This document shows, in pieces, positions 20,567-32,398 of a DNA stretch of 64,000 nucleotides; positions within the stretch are counted from its first letter, which is position 1, and every line of letters begins with the position of its first letter. The stretch covers positions 1-64,000 of the forward strand of contig JAGYOE010000001.1 of NCBI GenBank assembly GCA_018399755.1, given 5' to 3'. Source of the stretch: Bacilli bacterium. Its GTDB lineage: Bacteria > Bacillota_I > Bacilli_A > Izemoplasmatales > Hujiaoplasmataceae. The position numbers and the translations under genes are program-made. A model generated the notes under the pieces. That model was not told the origin of the DNA and made no database searches. It saw nothing but the letters and a program-made list of their open reading frames with translations.

Positions 20567-23500
20567 ATGAAGTTGAACAAAAGTTATTAAGTATCTTCTT
20601 TGTTGCACTATTCGCTATTGTTTTAGTGGAGTTTGTGATGGGACAGAGACTGATACGACGGTAGAGCCTACGACAGAGGCGCCTACAGGAGCTCAACAGA
20701 TGCACCAACGGATGCTCCAACGAACGCGCCAACGACGGATGCGCCTACGGCAGCTAGCTTAGATTCTTTAATGACTCAAATCATTGCTGAATATGCTGAC
20801 ACATTAGAAAGATGAAACATATGTTGTCACAGATGATTTGAATTTATTAAGATCAGTTGGTGGTTTAACCATTACTTAGGAAGTAATAATACTGACTATT
20901 TAAGGACATGATGGAACTGTAACTAGACCATTATATACTGAGGGAGATAAAACAGTATTATTAACAGCAACAATTACTGATGGAACTGATACTGAAGAAT
21001 ATGCGTTCTTTTGTATCAATTGCCAAAAAATGAAGAAGCTCCTCAGAGAATTGCGGATGAAATTTTCTTAGTTGTTACTGCCTTCCCTAATCAAGCTGTA
21101 TGGTCTTCAGCAGACTCTCATTAGAATTTGCTGACACAGGTGTTGCGAAATTAAATGAAGCAGATGAAGTTACATATAATGTAACGTGGACATCATCTCA
21201 TCCTGAGATTATTTCATTAGATGGAACAATCACTCAACCTAGAAGATGCTGATACAGATGTTACTATGCCATCAGTTACAGTTGATGGCACAAGAAATCA
21301 CAAAGAAATGAGTATTTACTGTTGCTGAAATCCCTGAATTAGATGGAACTTTCACTACCAATTTAACAACATGATTTGCCAGAGGTGAAGATGCGTTAAG
21401 AATTGAGGAGCGTTACTGCTCGAGCAATTGATACAGATGGTAGTGTATACATTACTGATGGCACAGAAATATTGTTTATTTATTCACCAAGATTTGAGTA
21501 ACAGTTGGTGAAACATATGATTTCTTTGGTTTAATCGATATTTACTATAACGCACCACAACTTGCTGGTTCAGATACTCATCCATTATTAGCGATGGATT
21601 CTGAAATGCAGCAACAGTAGAACAAACAACAACAACTGCTAATACGTTATGGATGTAATCAATGGCGTTCATATGCCTGCCCCTGATAACTATCACGTTT
21701 ATACTAAGTTCACAGTCACTGCTTCAATTTATTATGAAGAAGATTGGGGTAACTACTCAGTAGTACTTAGTACCAACTGATTATGACTTTGACGCTGACT
21801 TAGCTGATGGTGCTACACAACCTAATGGTAATGCAATTATGATGTATTACAAGGGTGACGATGAAGTACTTAGAGCCTTCCATGGTCAACAGGTTACAAT
21901 CGACATCATTGTAAGGTTACAGAACTGACAAATCAGTATATTACACGCAGTATTCTTTGGTACTAGAACGATGTAGATTTCTTCTTTGCAACTGAACAAG
22001 AAGGTATTGATGCTGGATTTAATTCATTATCATTCCCTAAATTTGTATTAGAAGATGAAACATTAGACTTACCTGCAAGTAGCATTTAAAGATGTTACAT
22101 TCACTTATTCAAGCGATAATGAAGCCTTATTAGATTCTACAACAGGTGAAATAGATTATTCTGCTCTTACTGGTGATTATGAAAGAAGTAACATTATCAG
22201 TAACAGCTACTTATGGTTCAACGACAGAAACTAGAGATTTCGTTATTCCTGTTGGTGTACCTGCAAAAACAGATATCTCTGATGCATTAGGCTTTCAGAC
22301 AATGGATTCTTATTCCAAGTTGAGGGTGTTGTATTAGCTGGTGAATATTATGGAACATACTTTATCCAGATTCTACTGGTAACATCGCACTTTATGTATC
22401 TGATGATACAATGAAAGCTACATTAGAAGCTAACGTAGGAAACTTAGTCAATATCCTTGGTTCAAAATCATGGTATAGTGGTTTAGATCAATTAAGAGTT
22501 GAAGAGGAGTTACTTGTAGCAGCAGATGATTCTTCAACAGCAACTAATATTGATGCTATGGCTTTAGATAGTGAAACACTAGAAGATTATAAGGGTCAAT
22601 TGGTTGAATTAACTGGTATGGTTATCGTTGATGTTTACGAAGATAGCTATGGAAACTTAAATTTACATTAGAAAGATTAACTGATGGTAACTATTAAACT
22701 AAGATGGGATTCACGCGTTGATTTACCAGCTGCTTTAGAAACAGAAGTTATGGATCTAGAAGTTGGCGATGTTGTTGAATTTACTACAGTACTTTCATGG
22801 TACTATGGACCTCAACTAGTTTTAACAACTACAATTGACTTTACTGTATCTGCTTTAAGTGACCAAGATATCGTTGATTTAGATGTTAGATATATGGTTG
22901 AAGAAGTTAGTCTTAGATGATAACTATGTTTTAGAAGCGACTTTGGTTCAACTATTACTGTATTAGAAGTTTATGGTAATGTATCGAATTACTTAGACTT
23001 AGTCACAGCTGCTGGATCAATTCTTGTTGAACAACCAGTTGGTACTGATGTAAGCGGAACTATTGCAGCTTCCAATTTGAAAGTGGTTCTGTAACAGATA
23101 CATTAACTATCGTATTACTTTAACAGGAACTACACTTGAAATCGTTAATGACGTATTCATTTCAGAATATGGTGAAGGTTCTTCAAATAACAAATGGTTA
23201 GAAATCTATAACGGAACTGGCTCTGATGTTGATTTATCTCAATATACTATTGAAATGTATAGTAATGGAGCCTAGTTATTACACAATCATTTGATTTAGA
23301 AGGAACACTAGCACATAGTGAGATTTGTAGTAACAACGAACCAAGCTGTTCAATCAATTCAGATCTTGCTGACAAGTTTCTCATATCCAAGTGTTACTCA
23401 CTTTAGCAGTGACGATGCTGTCTTAAGAAAAGGTGACGATATTCTTGATATTATCTTAGAAGTGGACATACAACGGGTAATCCAAAAAGTAGCTGCCAGG

Positions 23501-26500
23501 TGTGCCCGGGTTAGAAAAGCCGATATCTATTCGAAGGAAACCTGTATTCGACGCAACTGAATGGGATGAATATCCACAAGACACATTCGATTATATGGGA
23601 TCACATGCAATGAATATGCCTGTTTTAGCTAAAGAAGATGCTCTTGGTATTGACCGTGCTTTATTAGATGTTAACCAAGAAGTATTCGCTGCAACAGACA
23701 TTACACTTCTAGAGGTGCATTGGCTCAACATTACATGAGCTATTGCTACAGATGCTGGAAGTAACGCTACACTAGCAGAAACGTATTATCAGTTGATGCC
23801 ATGATGACAGATGCAACAGTTGTTGTTAGGCTACAATCTCAAATGGAGATACTGATCCTGTTACCGCAACATCTACAATTTACAATTACATTATGGGATT
23901 CAACTGCAGCTAATAGAGTTACAGAATGCAGCAGAATTGAAGCAATAGTTAGATGAATCTTTGTTGCTGCTGAAATAACACTTCCAACAGAAGGTTCTTA
24001 TGGATTCAACAATCACATGGGCAATTGAAACAGACAGCGTTCCTATAGCGACTTTAACTGTAATCATTGTTGAAATCATGAATCTTTGATTAACGAAACA
24101 ACGTTGCTTTAACTGCTACAGTTGTATGGATTGAAATCTGATACTAACAACAGTGACTTATACATTAAGCTTATCCAATCGTTGACTTAGGTGATTTTGA
24201 AGATCAAACTATTGACGACTTTGTTGTTGTTCAAGGTGTTGTTTATGCAATACTAGAAAACGGATTCTTTATTGAAAGACGCTACAGGACAACTATTCGT
24301 ATATGATTCAAATCATTCATATGTTTTAGGTGACGAAGTATTCTTAACTGGTCAAGATTTGACGAATATAGTGGATTATATCAATTAACTAACTTATTAA
24401 AACCTGCTCCACTAAATCAAGGTGTTGCAATCGAAATGGGAAGCAATGGTTATTTCCATGGAACAACTGATATGGTTGCGGGTCAAATGTATACAATTAC
24501 TGGTACTGCTAAAAATTGAGGTTCATACAACAATGTATATATTTATTTAAATGATACTGATTCATTAGAAATTTATTATAACTCCAACATTCCAATGCGG
24601 CATTCTGAAGCTATGGAAGACAAAGATGTTGTCATTGATGTTATTTATTATTCTGGATCTCGTGTTGCATTTGTTGGCAGAAGCTGCCGATAATGAAGTA
24701 AAGACAACGGTTGCTGATTTCACAGATTTCTATACAATGACTGATGGAGCTAACTATGACTTAGCCAATGGTACTTGGGTTGGGAATTACTGGTGTTGTA
24801 ACAGGTAATTCATTTGATGAAAAGAAAATTTGACCATTCAAAAGAGATGCTAATGGTGTTGGATTCTTCCTTTATAGACCCATATAGGAGATATAGCGAC
24901 AGAGTTATTGGTGAAGAAGTCACTTATATTGGAAAATTGATGACTATAACGGTGCTAGACAATTATCATATGGTGCATTATTAGTCGAGCTGGAACAACG
25001 GGTAACGATTTTAACAGTTGCCTGTAACAGCAGAAAGATATAGATGCATTTGATATGAATGATAACTGGTACCACTTTATTCATTCGACGGATTCACATT
25101 TGACAGTATTGATGGTTCGCATATGACTTTAGGTTGCCGGTAGCTGATACAACACTGGAACTATTTTCATGAATATTATAGTAATTGGGATGCTTTAGCA
25201 TATGTAGCCGATAACCTAACTGCTGGTGCTGCATTACCAGAAATTATTTATCGTTTATAATTACAGAGATGGCGAAGTTCAATTAGATGTTGTTACTTCA
25301 GATTTACTAGGTTTCCAAACGACAGTTGAGGCAGTATCATATACTTATACAGTTGTAGATATAACTTTATAATACAGTTAATGTTGATGAGTATACTTTA
25401 ACACGCTAGAATATTTGGAATCAGCTTTATTGAACATAATTCTGGAGATATGTATGAAGGTATTATGTTTGACTTAGCAAGATTCTTAGGTGCTATTTAT
25501 AGGCTGATAAATTCAAGAGCTGTTGCATTACATTATGATGGTGTAGAATATACTTGGAATGAAACTGGAACACTTCTAGGTTCAAGTAAGGAAGATATTT
25601 CTGGAACTACTTTAGTTAGTGTTATTACTGCTGACTTCGTTGGTGGAACGATTACTGACACAGTTGTTGTTACTATGGAAGATGAAGATGGATTTACTCA
25701 AGACTTAACTATTACATTTTCTATTACGATGGATGCTAATCCTTCTACCTCTGTGACTTATACTGAGCATTTGATAATTATAGCCAAGGCTCATATGGAG
25801 ATGGTTCATTTACAGGAACAAGCTTGATGTATTATGGACATATGAAACTGCAACTGGCGGATCAAGTGGATATTTCCAATTTAAAGATGATGGCTTTTTA
25901 ACTGCACTTTAACTGGAAAGTTATCTGGCTTAGTCATTACTGCTAATGCTTTTGGGTGCAGACAGATCATTTTGATATTACTATCAATGGAGACATTATA
26001 CACATTACTGGAATAGGAACTGATAACGTAACATTTACATTGAGTGATCTTGATATTGAAGGTGAAGTTGTAATCTTAATCGACAACCCATCATCATCAA
26101 CTAAAATTCATTCAATTGAATGGACAACTTATCAACCTCTTACAACAGAAGTTACAACATCATTTGACTATGTAGATGCTGGTTTTAGCTGCATATACTG
26201 ATGGATCATTTACCATTGAGCGGTATTGAATTTGGTTCATTGAATTTGCAAATTATGATGGAAAAACTATGCAAGGAAGAGGAGATGATGGTAGAATATA
26301 TATATCGATGCTCTTGATATTTTAAAAGTTACTATTGTATTTGATCCTGATCAGCAATATGATCCAACTATTTACTTTCTTTGGCGGAACTACTGCACAA
26401 GAAGAAGGTACTGAAATGACAGCCAAATTCAATTGCAAGAACATATACATATGATTTTCAGAAACTGACTTTACATTTTCTAATTAAATGATCAGTACGC

Positions 26501-26541
26501 TATGTATATAATGGAAGTTATTGTTACATATGTATGGCTAT
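20567..26541 (+). CDS. giant multidomain lipoprotein/surface protein (Thr/Pro linker, atypical Ig-like repeats, OB-fold-like repeats, lamin-tail domain), broken by many frameshifts
   Basis: Signal peptide MKLNKK..LSIFFVALFAIVLVG.CDG; TEAPTGAQ.DAPTDAPTNAPTTDAPTA linker; WTSSHPEIISLDGTITQP; VVLAGEYYGTYFI.DSTGNIALYVSDD; ISEYGEGSSNNKWLEIYNGTGSDVDLSQYTIEMYSNG. Confidence 0.75.
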
Positions 26542-26586
26542 AATTAACACAATATATTTTTTCGAGACTAACTTGAGAAAATGAAT

Positions 26587-26625
26587 AAAGGCGCTACTTT
26601 ATGTAGTGCCTTTCTTTGCTTTTAT
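26587..26625 (+). terminator. terminator
   Basis: aaaggcgctactttatgtagtgccttt then T-rich. Confidence 0.7.
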
Positions 26626-26641
26626 CAAATTATGATCATAA

Positions 26642-26676
26642 AAAAACAGTCACTTTTTATATAGTGACTGTTTAAT
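26642..26676 (-). terminator. terminator for the minus-strand gene
   Basis: aaacagtcac tttttatata gtgactgttt. Confidence 0.65.
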
Positions 26677-26679
26677 ATG

Positions 26680-27803
26680 ATATTTGTTATTCTTCGTTAC
26701 TTCCCAAATGAGTTCAACAAATTCTGATTAGTCAATGAATGGATTTCCTATTGCCTTGGTAGAGAAGATAACATCGTTTCTGTTTCTTTCGAAATCATCA
26801 ACTGGGTCAAGGATTGGTGCCACTCAAGTAGAACTGATAATGTACCCATTGTTTTAAATGAAGAGTTTGTTGGATCATCGTTTAATGTTAAGTCTGAGTA
26901 CATAGTTGCCATATAGAAAATAATTCTTGCGATATCACCTTTGACATTGTCATTAGGTTCATAGGTATCATTGGATACTAGTGAATCAAAGTAGTGATTA
27001 CTTCTATAAGCATTTCATCTGGTTCAGCTGGTTTAAGTTGTGAATATCAGTTGCTTTGGGTAAAAGTCTCTCTCTTCACCATATCAACCTCACACCAGAA
27101 GTCTGGAGCTAGAGACCAAACATGTTCCTATTCCAAGTACAATCAGTACCTGAACAATTCCATGTTTTATCAGTGAGTCTTCGAAGTATAAGCTAAAATG
27201 ATATTATCAGAATTGTTTGGATCAATATCAGATTCTTGTAAAATATCTCTATCTCCATAAAGTAAAGGATAGAGAGTTTTCGTTTAGGATTTCATAAGGT
27301 TAGTTTTAAGATATCGCCTTCTAAGTTGACAGCATCTTCATAGTATTTATATCGATTGGAAAGGCATAATCTTCTAAAACGATATAATTGTATTCTATTG
27401 TGAAACCTTCATAACGGATATATGCAGATGGAAACCTGGTGTGCCTGTGTTAAAACCTCTCAAAGTGATTTCAGAATTATCAATGATAACTTCATCATCG
27501 TTATCATAAACTGCAGTTAATGTGATTGACGTTTCATCAAAGACTTCATCAATTTCTGTACTCATCAATGATGTCTAGTGTAATGCTAACCAATCTCTGG
27601 ACCGCTTGTTGTTGGTGCACTTGTTGTTGGCGGGTTGGTTGTTGGCGCATTTTGTTGTTGGAAGATTGGTGGTTGGGGCTTGTGTTTCAACATCTTTAGT
27701 TTATGCATTTTCTGTTGTTTCATTTGTTATTGAAGATAAGCTATCACATCAACTGTTAAAAATGAAACCAATAAAATAAATATAAAACTTAGAACTTTTT
27801 CAT
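26680..27803 (-). CDS. endonuclease I family secreted nuclease (lipoprotein), multiple frameshifts
   Basis: Reverse-strand reading across frames gives MEKNEK/MKKV..LSFIFILLVSFLTV.CDSLSS, TWNREHVWS, VKGDIARIIFYMATMYSDL, DPVDDFERNRNDVIFS...GNPFIDYSEFVELIW. Confidence 0.75.
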
Positions 27804-27942
27804 TTTTCTCCATATAATTTTCTTGTCTAGAATATTATAACATAAACTTATATATATGAATAATATTTTAGGAAAAACCATCGCCTATCATTGGGAATTC
27901 ATTTCTATTATGATATAATTGAATGTTAAACAGGAGGTGTTC

Positions 27943-28886
27943 ATGAATAATTCCTTAATTAAATATATAGAAAAATATGAATCAGGTATTATTGCTAGAC
28001 ATAAAAATCCTGACTTAGATGCTTATGGATCGCAATTTGGATTATATCATGCTTTAAAGAATCATTATAAGAATAAAAAATATACGTTATTGGTGATAGC
28101 AATCAATTGAACTTCCTTCAGGAGACTTTGATAAAGTGCCCACTGAAATTAGAAATAAATCTTTGTTGATTTTATTGAGCATTGGAGGCTTCTCAAATGC
28201 TTAGAAGAAAGATTATAAAAACTATGATACACTGAGTTTTAATTGATCATCATCGAAATGATCCTGATATAAATTATGATTTATATTTAAAAGATGTAGA
28301 GGCTTCGTCAACAGCTGAGATGATTGCTAATATATTAATTGAAGCAAATATTGAGATAAACTATGATTGTGCTAAGGCTTTATATATGGGAATACTTGGT
28401 GATACAGGAAGGTTTAGATTTAATAATTCTACAGCTAAAACTTTCCAAATAGTTTCAGAATTACTTAAAAAAGGTATTAATCTTCAAGATATTCATGATG
28501 AAATATATTTAGAATCATTTGAAGATAAAAAAATTAAGAGTATTTTCTTTGAATCAGTAAAATTGACGAATAATTCTGTTGCTTATCGGAAAAATACTTT
28601 GGAGTTTTTAAATAAATATAATTTGACTAGTAATTATGTTAGTAGAGGATTAATTGGTCAGATGGCTGGTATAAAAGAGATACCTATTTGGGTTAATTTC
28701 ACATATAATATTGAAGAAGATAACATTAAATGTGAAATTAGATCAAGAAACTATGAGGTATTAAAGGTAGCTAAGAAATACGGTGGTGGAGGACATTTAC
28801 ATGCATGTGGGTGCTCTTTAAAAACTTGGGAAGAGACAGATTTAGTTTTAACAGATTTAGATAAATTAATCGAGGAGGAAAAATAA
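27943..28886 (+). CDS. DHH family phosphoesterase (NrnA-like), frameshifted at ~28095-28245
   Basis: IARHKNPDLDAYGSQFGL; DHHRNDPD in shifted frame; GDTGRFRF; KYGGGGHLHACGC. Confidence 0.85.
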
Positions 28887-29845
28887 TGATACAAGATCAA
28901 ATATTTTCAAAAATAAAAGATTATAAAAAAATAATTATTCATATGCATAAAAGACCTGATGGTGATTGTTACGGAGCAGGTTTCGGTCTTAAACATATTA
29001 TTAAAACAACTTACCCAGAAAAACAAGTTTATGTAGTAGGAGAAGAAACTGAATACGTTAGTTTTGTCGGAACTCCAGATATAATAAATGATGATGTGTT
29101 TGAGGGAGCTTTGTCTATAGTAGTTGATACTGCTTCAAAAGATAGAGTTTCTGATCAAAGGTTTAAACTAAGTGAGTTTGTAATTAAAATTGATCATCAT
29201 ATTCCTGTAGATGATTATGGTGATTTGATTTATGTAGATACATCTAGACCAGCGTCAGCACAAATTATTTTAGAGTTTTTCTTAAGATATAAATCAGAGT
29301 TAAAAATGAATATGGATGCGGCTATTGCATTATATACAGGAATTGTGACTGATACAGGAAGATTTAGATTTAGATCGGTTAATTCTGATACTTTTAAATC
29401 AGTTGCTTATCTTTTAGATTATGGAATTGATTTCGTTGATATTTTAAATAAATTAAGTGTTAAATCAGAAAACTTATTAAAATTACAAGGCTATGTTTTG
29501 CTTAATTTCGAAAAAACTCCAAACGGAGTAGCTTATATTAAAATGACCACAGATTTAATAGAAGAATTTGATGTTTCATTAGAAGAAGCAACTTCTTTAG
29601 TTAATGAATTGTCAACTTTAGAAGATTGTCCTGTATGGATGTTATTTGCGGAATATGATGAAAATTTTGTCCGTGCTAGAATGCGTTCAAAAGGACCAGC
29701 AATAGATAAACTAGCAAATAAATACGATGGTGGTGGCCACGCTTTAGCTTGTGGAGCTAATCTAGGTACATGGGATAAAACTGAAGCTATTTTAAAAGAT
29801 GCTGATGAATTAGTTAAAGAATATAAAGCAAGTCAAAATAAATAA
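28886..29845 (+). CDS. DHH family phosphoesterase (NrnA-like)
   Basis: HKRPDGDCYGAGFGL; IDHHIP; TDTGRFRF; DGGGHALACGA. Confidence 0.93.
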   Translation: MIQDQIFSKIKDYKKIIIHMHKRPDGDCYGAGFGLKHIIKTTYPEKQVYVVGEETEYVSFVGTPDIINDDVFEGALSIVVDTASKDRVSDQRFKLSEFVIKIDHHIPVDDYGDLIYVDTSRPASAQIILEFFLRYKSELKMNMDAAIALYTGIVTDTGRFRFRSVNSDTFKSVAYLLDYGIDFVDILNKLSVKSENLLKLQGYVLLNFEKTPNGVAYIKMTTDLIEEFDVSLEEATSLVNELSTLEDCPVWMLFAEYDENFVRARMRSKGPAIDKLANKYDGGGHALACGANLGTWDKTEAILKDADELVKEYKASQNK

Positions 29846-29916
29846 ATTTTCATCTTGTCTTTTTAATCACATTTGATATAATAAAATCGATTTGAATTTT
29901 CTTAAAAGGAGAAATT

Positions 29917-31599
29917 ATGTCGATTTTTTTATCTATTGATTGGATGAGTACTACTTTTGAGGTTCTTGGCGGTTTAGGGATTTTTCTATACGGTATGAGC
30001 TTAATGAGTGAATCACTTAAAAAATTAGCCGGGAACAAACTTAAGTTGTTTTTAGAAAAAACAACTAACACTCCTTTAAAAGGAATTTTAGTAGGGATAC
30101 TTATAACTGCTTTAATACAATCTTCTTCGGCTACTAGTGCATTAGTAGTAGGGTTGGTTAGAGCTGGCCTTATGACCTTACCTCACGCTGTTGGGGTTAT
30201 TTTTGGGGCTAATTTAGGGACGACTTTTACTTCAGTATTAATCAGTTTAAAAATTGGCGATTATGCTTACCCAATAATGTTTGTTGGGGCTTTTATGATA
30301 TTTTTTATAAAGAAAAGAAAAATCCAAACCTTAGGAAAGGTAATCCTTGGGTTTGGACTATTATTTTTTGGTCTCGATACAATGGGTGGAGCCCTAAAAC
30401 AATTAGCTGAATTAGAATCATTTAGAAATTTATTATTAAGTGTTGAAAACAAACCAATAATTGGCGTTGTTGTTGGGGTAATATCTACAGCAATAATTCA
30501 ATCTTCATCAGCTACTATTGGTATTTTACAACAATTATTCTCAACTGGTGCTATACCAATAATAGGAGCTATTGCGATTGTATTAGGAGATAATATAGGA
30601 ACAACAGTTACTTCAATTTTTGCTTCTGTTGGAGGTTCAAGTAGTGCTAAAAGAACAGCTCTAGTTCATGTTTTGTTTAATGCGTTTGGAACGATACTAT
30701 TTTTAATTTTATTAAGGCCATACGCTGATTTAGTGACTATTATAAGCGAAAAATTAATTGGTGCTGATTATTTAACAAACAAACTTACTATTTCTATATC
30801 GCATGTATTATTTAATTTAATGACAATATTTATTTTGTATTTCTTTATTAAGAAAATAGTGTGGTTAGTAACTAAACTAATTCCAACTAAAGGTGAATTA
30901 GAAATTGAAGATATTGTTTTAGATAAACTATTATTAAAAGAATCACCGGATTTAGCAATTGAAAATGCGACTAGCGCTATAAAGAATATGGCTAATGTAT
31001 CTTCGGGAATGTTTGAATTTGCTTATAATTATATCTTAGAAGATGATGATAAAAGTTTTGAAGTTGGAATGCAATGTGAAGAATTGTTAGATTCAATGGA
31101 TGATAAAATTCATAATTATTTAGTTTCAATTGGTTCTAATGACTTAGATAAATTACAAATGCAAACAATTGCTCAGCATATTGATACAATAACCGATTAT
31201 GAAAGAATTGGAGATCATTTAGAAAATTTATTTGAACTATGCTGTGAAAGAAAGGAAAATAAGCTTTCCTTTAATGAAGGTGGAAGAGATGAGATGAATA
31301 ACTTATTTAGTTTAATAAGGAAATCATTAGAACAAGCTTATAAAGCGTATTTTAATAAAGATAAAGATGCCGCTAATGAAATAATTGAACGTGAAGATAA
31401 AATTGATTTATTGGTTAAAGAATACCGTAAAAATCATATAAATCGGATTAATGACAAAATGATTGAAGGAACTGCATCAGGATTTTATGTTGATATTTTA
31501 TCTAACTTAGAAAGAATAGCTGATCACTTAGAAAATATCGCTTTAAATACAGTAAATGACACATTTTCTTATCATAGTGAAGTTGCTAGAAAAGAATAA
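29917..31599 (+). CDS. Na/Pi cotransporter family protein with PhoU-like C-terminus
   Basis: Two QSSSAT motifs (ALIQSSSATSALVVGL, AIIQSSSATIGILQQL), NLGTT, C-terminal helical PhoU-like domain. Confidence 0.92.
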   Translation: MSIFLSIDWMSTTFEVLGGLGIFLYGMSLMSESLKKLAGNKLKLFLEKTTNTPLKGILVGILITALIQSSSATSALVVGLVRAGLMTLPHAVGVIFGANLGTTFTSVLISLKIGDYAYPIMFVGAFMIFFIKKRKIQTLGKVILGFGLLFFGLDTMGGALKQLAELESFRNLLLSVENKPIIGVVVGVISTAIIQSSSATIGILQQLFSTGAIPIIGAIAIVLGDNIGTTVTSIFASVGGSSSAKRTALVHVLFNAFGTILFLILLRPYADLVTIISEKLIGADYLTNKLTISISHVLFNLMTIFILYFFIKKIVWLVTKLIPTKGELEIEDIVLDKLLLKESPDLAIENATSAIKNMANVSSGMFEFAYNYILEDDDKSFEVGMQCEELLDSMDDKIHNYLVSIGSNDLDKLQMQTIAQHIDTITDYERIGDHLENLFELCCERKENKLSFNEGGRDEMNNLFSLIRKSLEQAYKAYFNKDKDAANEIIEREDKIDLLVKEYRKNHINRINDKMIEGTASGFYVDILSNLERIADHLENIALNTVNDTFSYHSEVARKE

Positions 31600-31692
31600 T
31601 TAAATATCTTACTTGTAAAATTTATAACTTTACTATATAATATGTAAAGCGTTAAAGCAAATATAATTTATAACCTATATTTAAAGAAATGG

Positions 31693-32283
31693 ATGGTAAT
31701 AATGACAGATAGAAAGAATATGTCAATGATAGAATTAGCATATGTAATTTTAAAAGAAAATAAAAAAGCAATGACTTTTTTAGATTTGTTTAAAAAGATT
31801 GCTAAAGAAAAAGATTTATCTGATGAAGAAAAATCAGATAAAATCTCACAAGTATATGCTGATTTTGTTAGTTCTGGTAGTTTTATCTATATCGGTGAAG
31901 ATGAATGGGATATTAAAGGACGTCAAGCTATAGACCTTTGGGATAAAGATGGCGCTTATTACGATGAATATCCTGATTATGAAGAAGAACTTTCATTATA
32001 TGAAGATGAGACATTAGATGAAGAAGACGAAGAAGAGGAAGTAAGTCAATACGAAAAAGACTACGATGAGAGTGATGTCAAAGATGAACTTATTGAAGAC
32101 TTTGAAGATGAACTAACTGAAGAAGAAGAAGAATTATACAGTGAATTTGAAGAAGATGAAGATTTTAAAGATGATGAAGAAGAATTTGAAGAATTTGAAG
32201 AATTCGAAGAAGATGAAGAAGAATTTGATGATGAAGAATATAATGAATATATGGATGATTACGAAGAAATGTATGAAGACTAA
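31693..32283 (+). CDS. rpoE: DNA-directed RNA polymerase delta subunit
   Basis: N-terminal HARE-HTH-like region plus very acidic Asp/Glu C-terminal tail. Confidence 0.88.
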   Translation: MVIMTDRKNMSMIELAYVILKENKKAMTFLDLFKKIAKEKDLSDEEKSDKISQVYADFVSSGSFIYIGEDEWDIKGRQAIDLWDKDGAYYDEYPDYEEELSLYEDETLDEEDEEEEVSQYEKDYDESDVKDELIEDFEDELTEEEEELYSEFEEDEDFKDDEEEFEEFEEFEEDEEEFDDEEYNEYMDDYEEMYED

Positions 32284-32292
32284 AACTAATTT

Positions 32293-32326
32293 GGAGACTT
32301 TCTAAAAAGAAAGTCTCTTTTATTTT
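32293..32326 (+). terminator. Rho-independent terminator
   Basis: gagactttct aaaa agaaagtctc ttttattttt. Confidence 0.85.
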
Positions 32327-32398
32327 TCATGTTATTGATATTGTTGTATAATAAATAGAGTTATTAATAAATTTTAATTGATAAAAAAGGAGTAAAAA

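Noticed and set aside
20532-20732. 66 aa minus-strand ORF
   Set aside because: Antisense to the signal peptide and Thr/Pro linker of the giant lipoprotein.
20567-28320. Wholesale pseudogenisation of the secreted-protein region
   Set aside because: Indels are single-nucleotide, several in homopolymers, with conserved domains recoverable across frames; sequence error is the simpler explanation until reads are checked.
31960-32283. Long GAA/GAT-rich tract as a possible DNA repeat element
   Set aside because: It is the acidic C-terminal tail of the RNA polymerase delta subunit.
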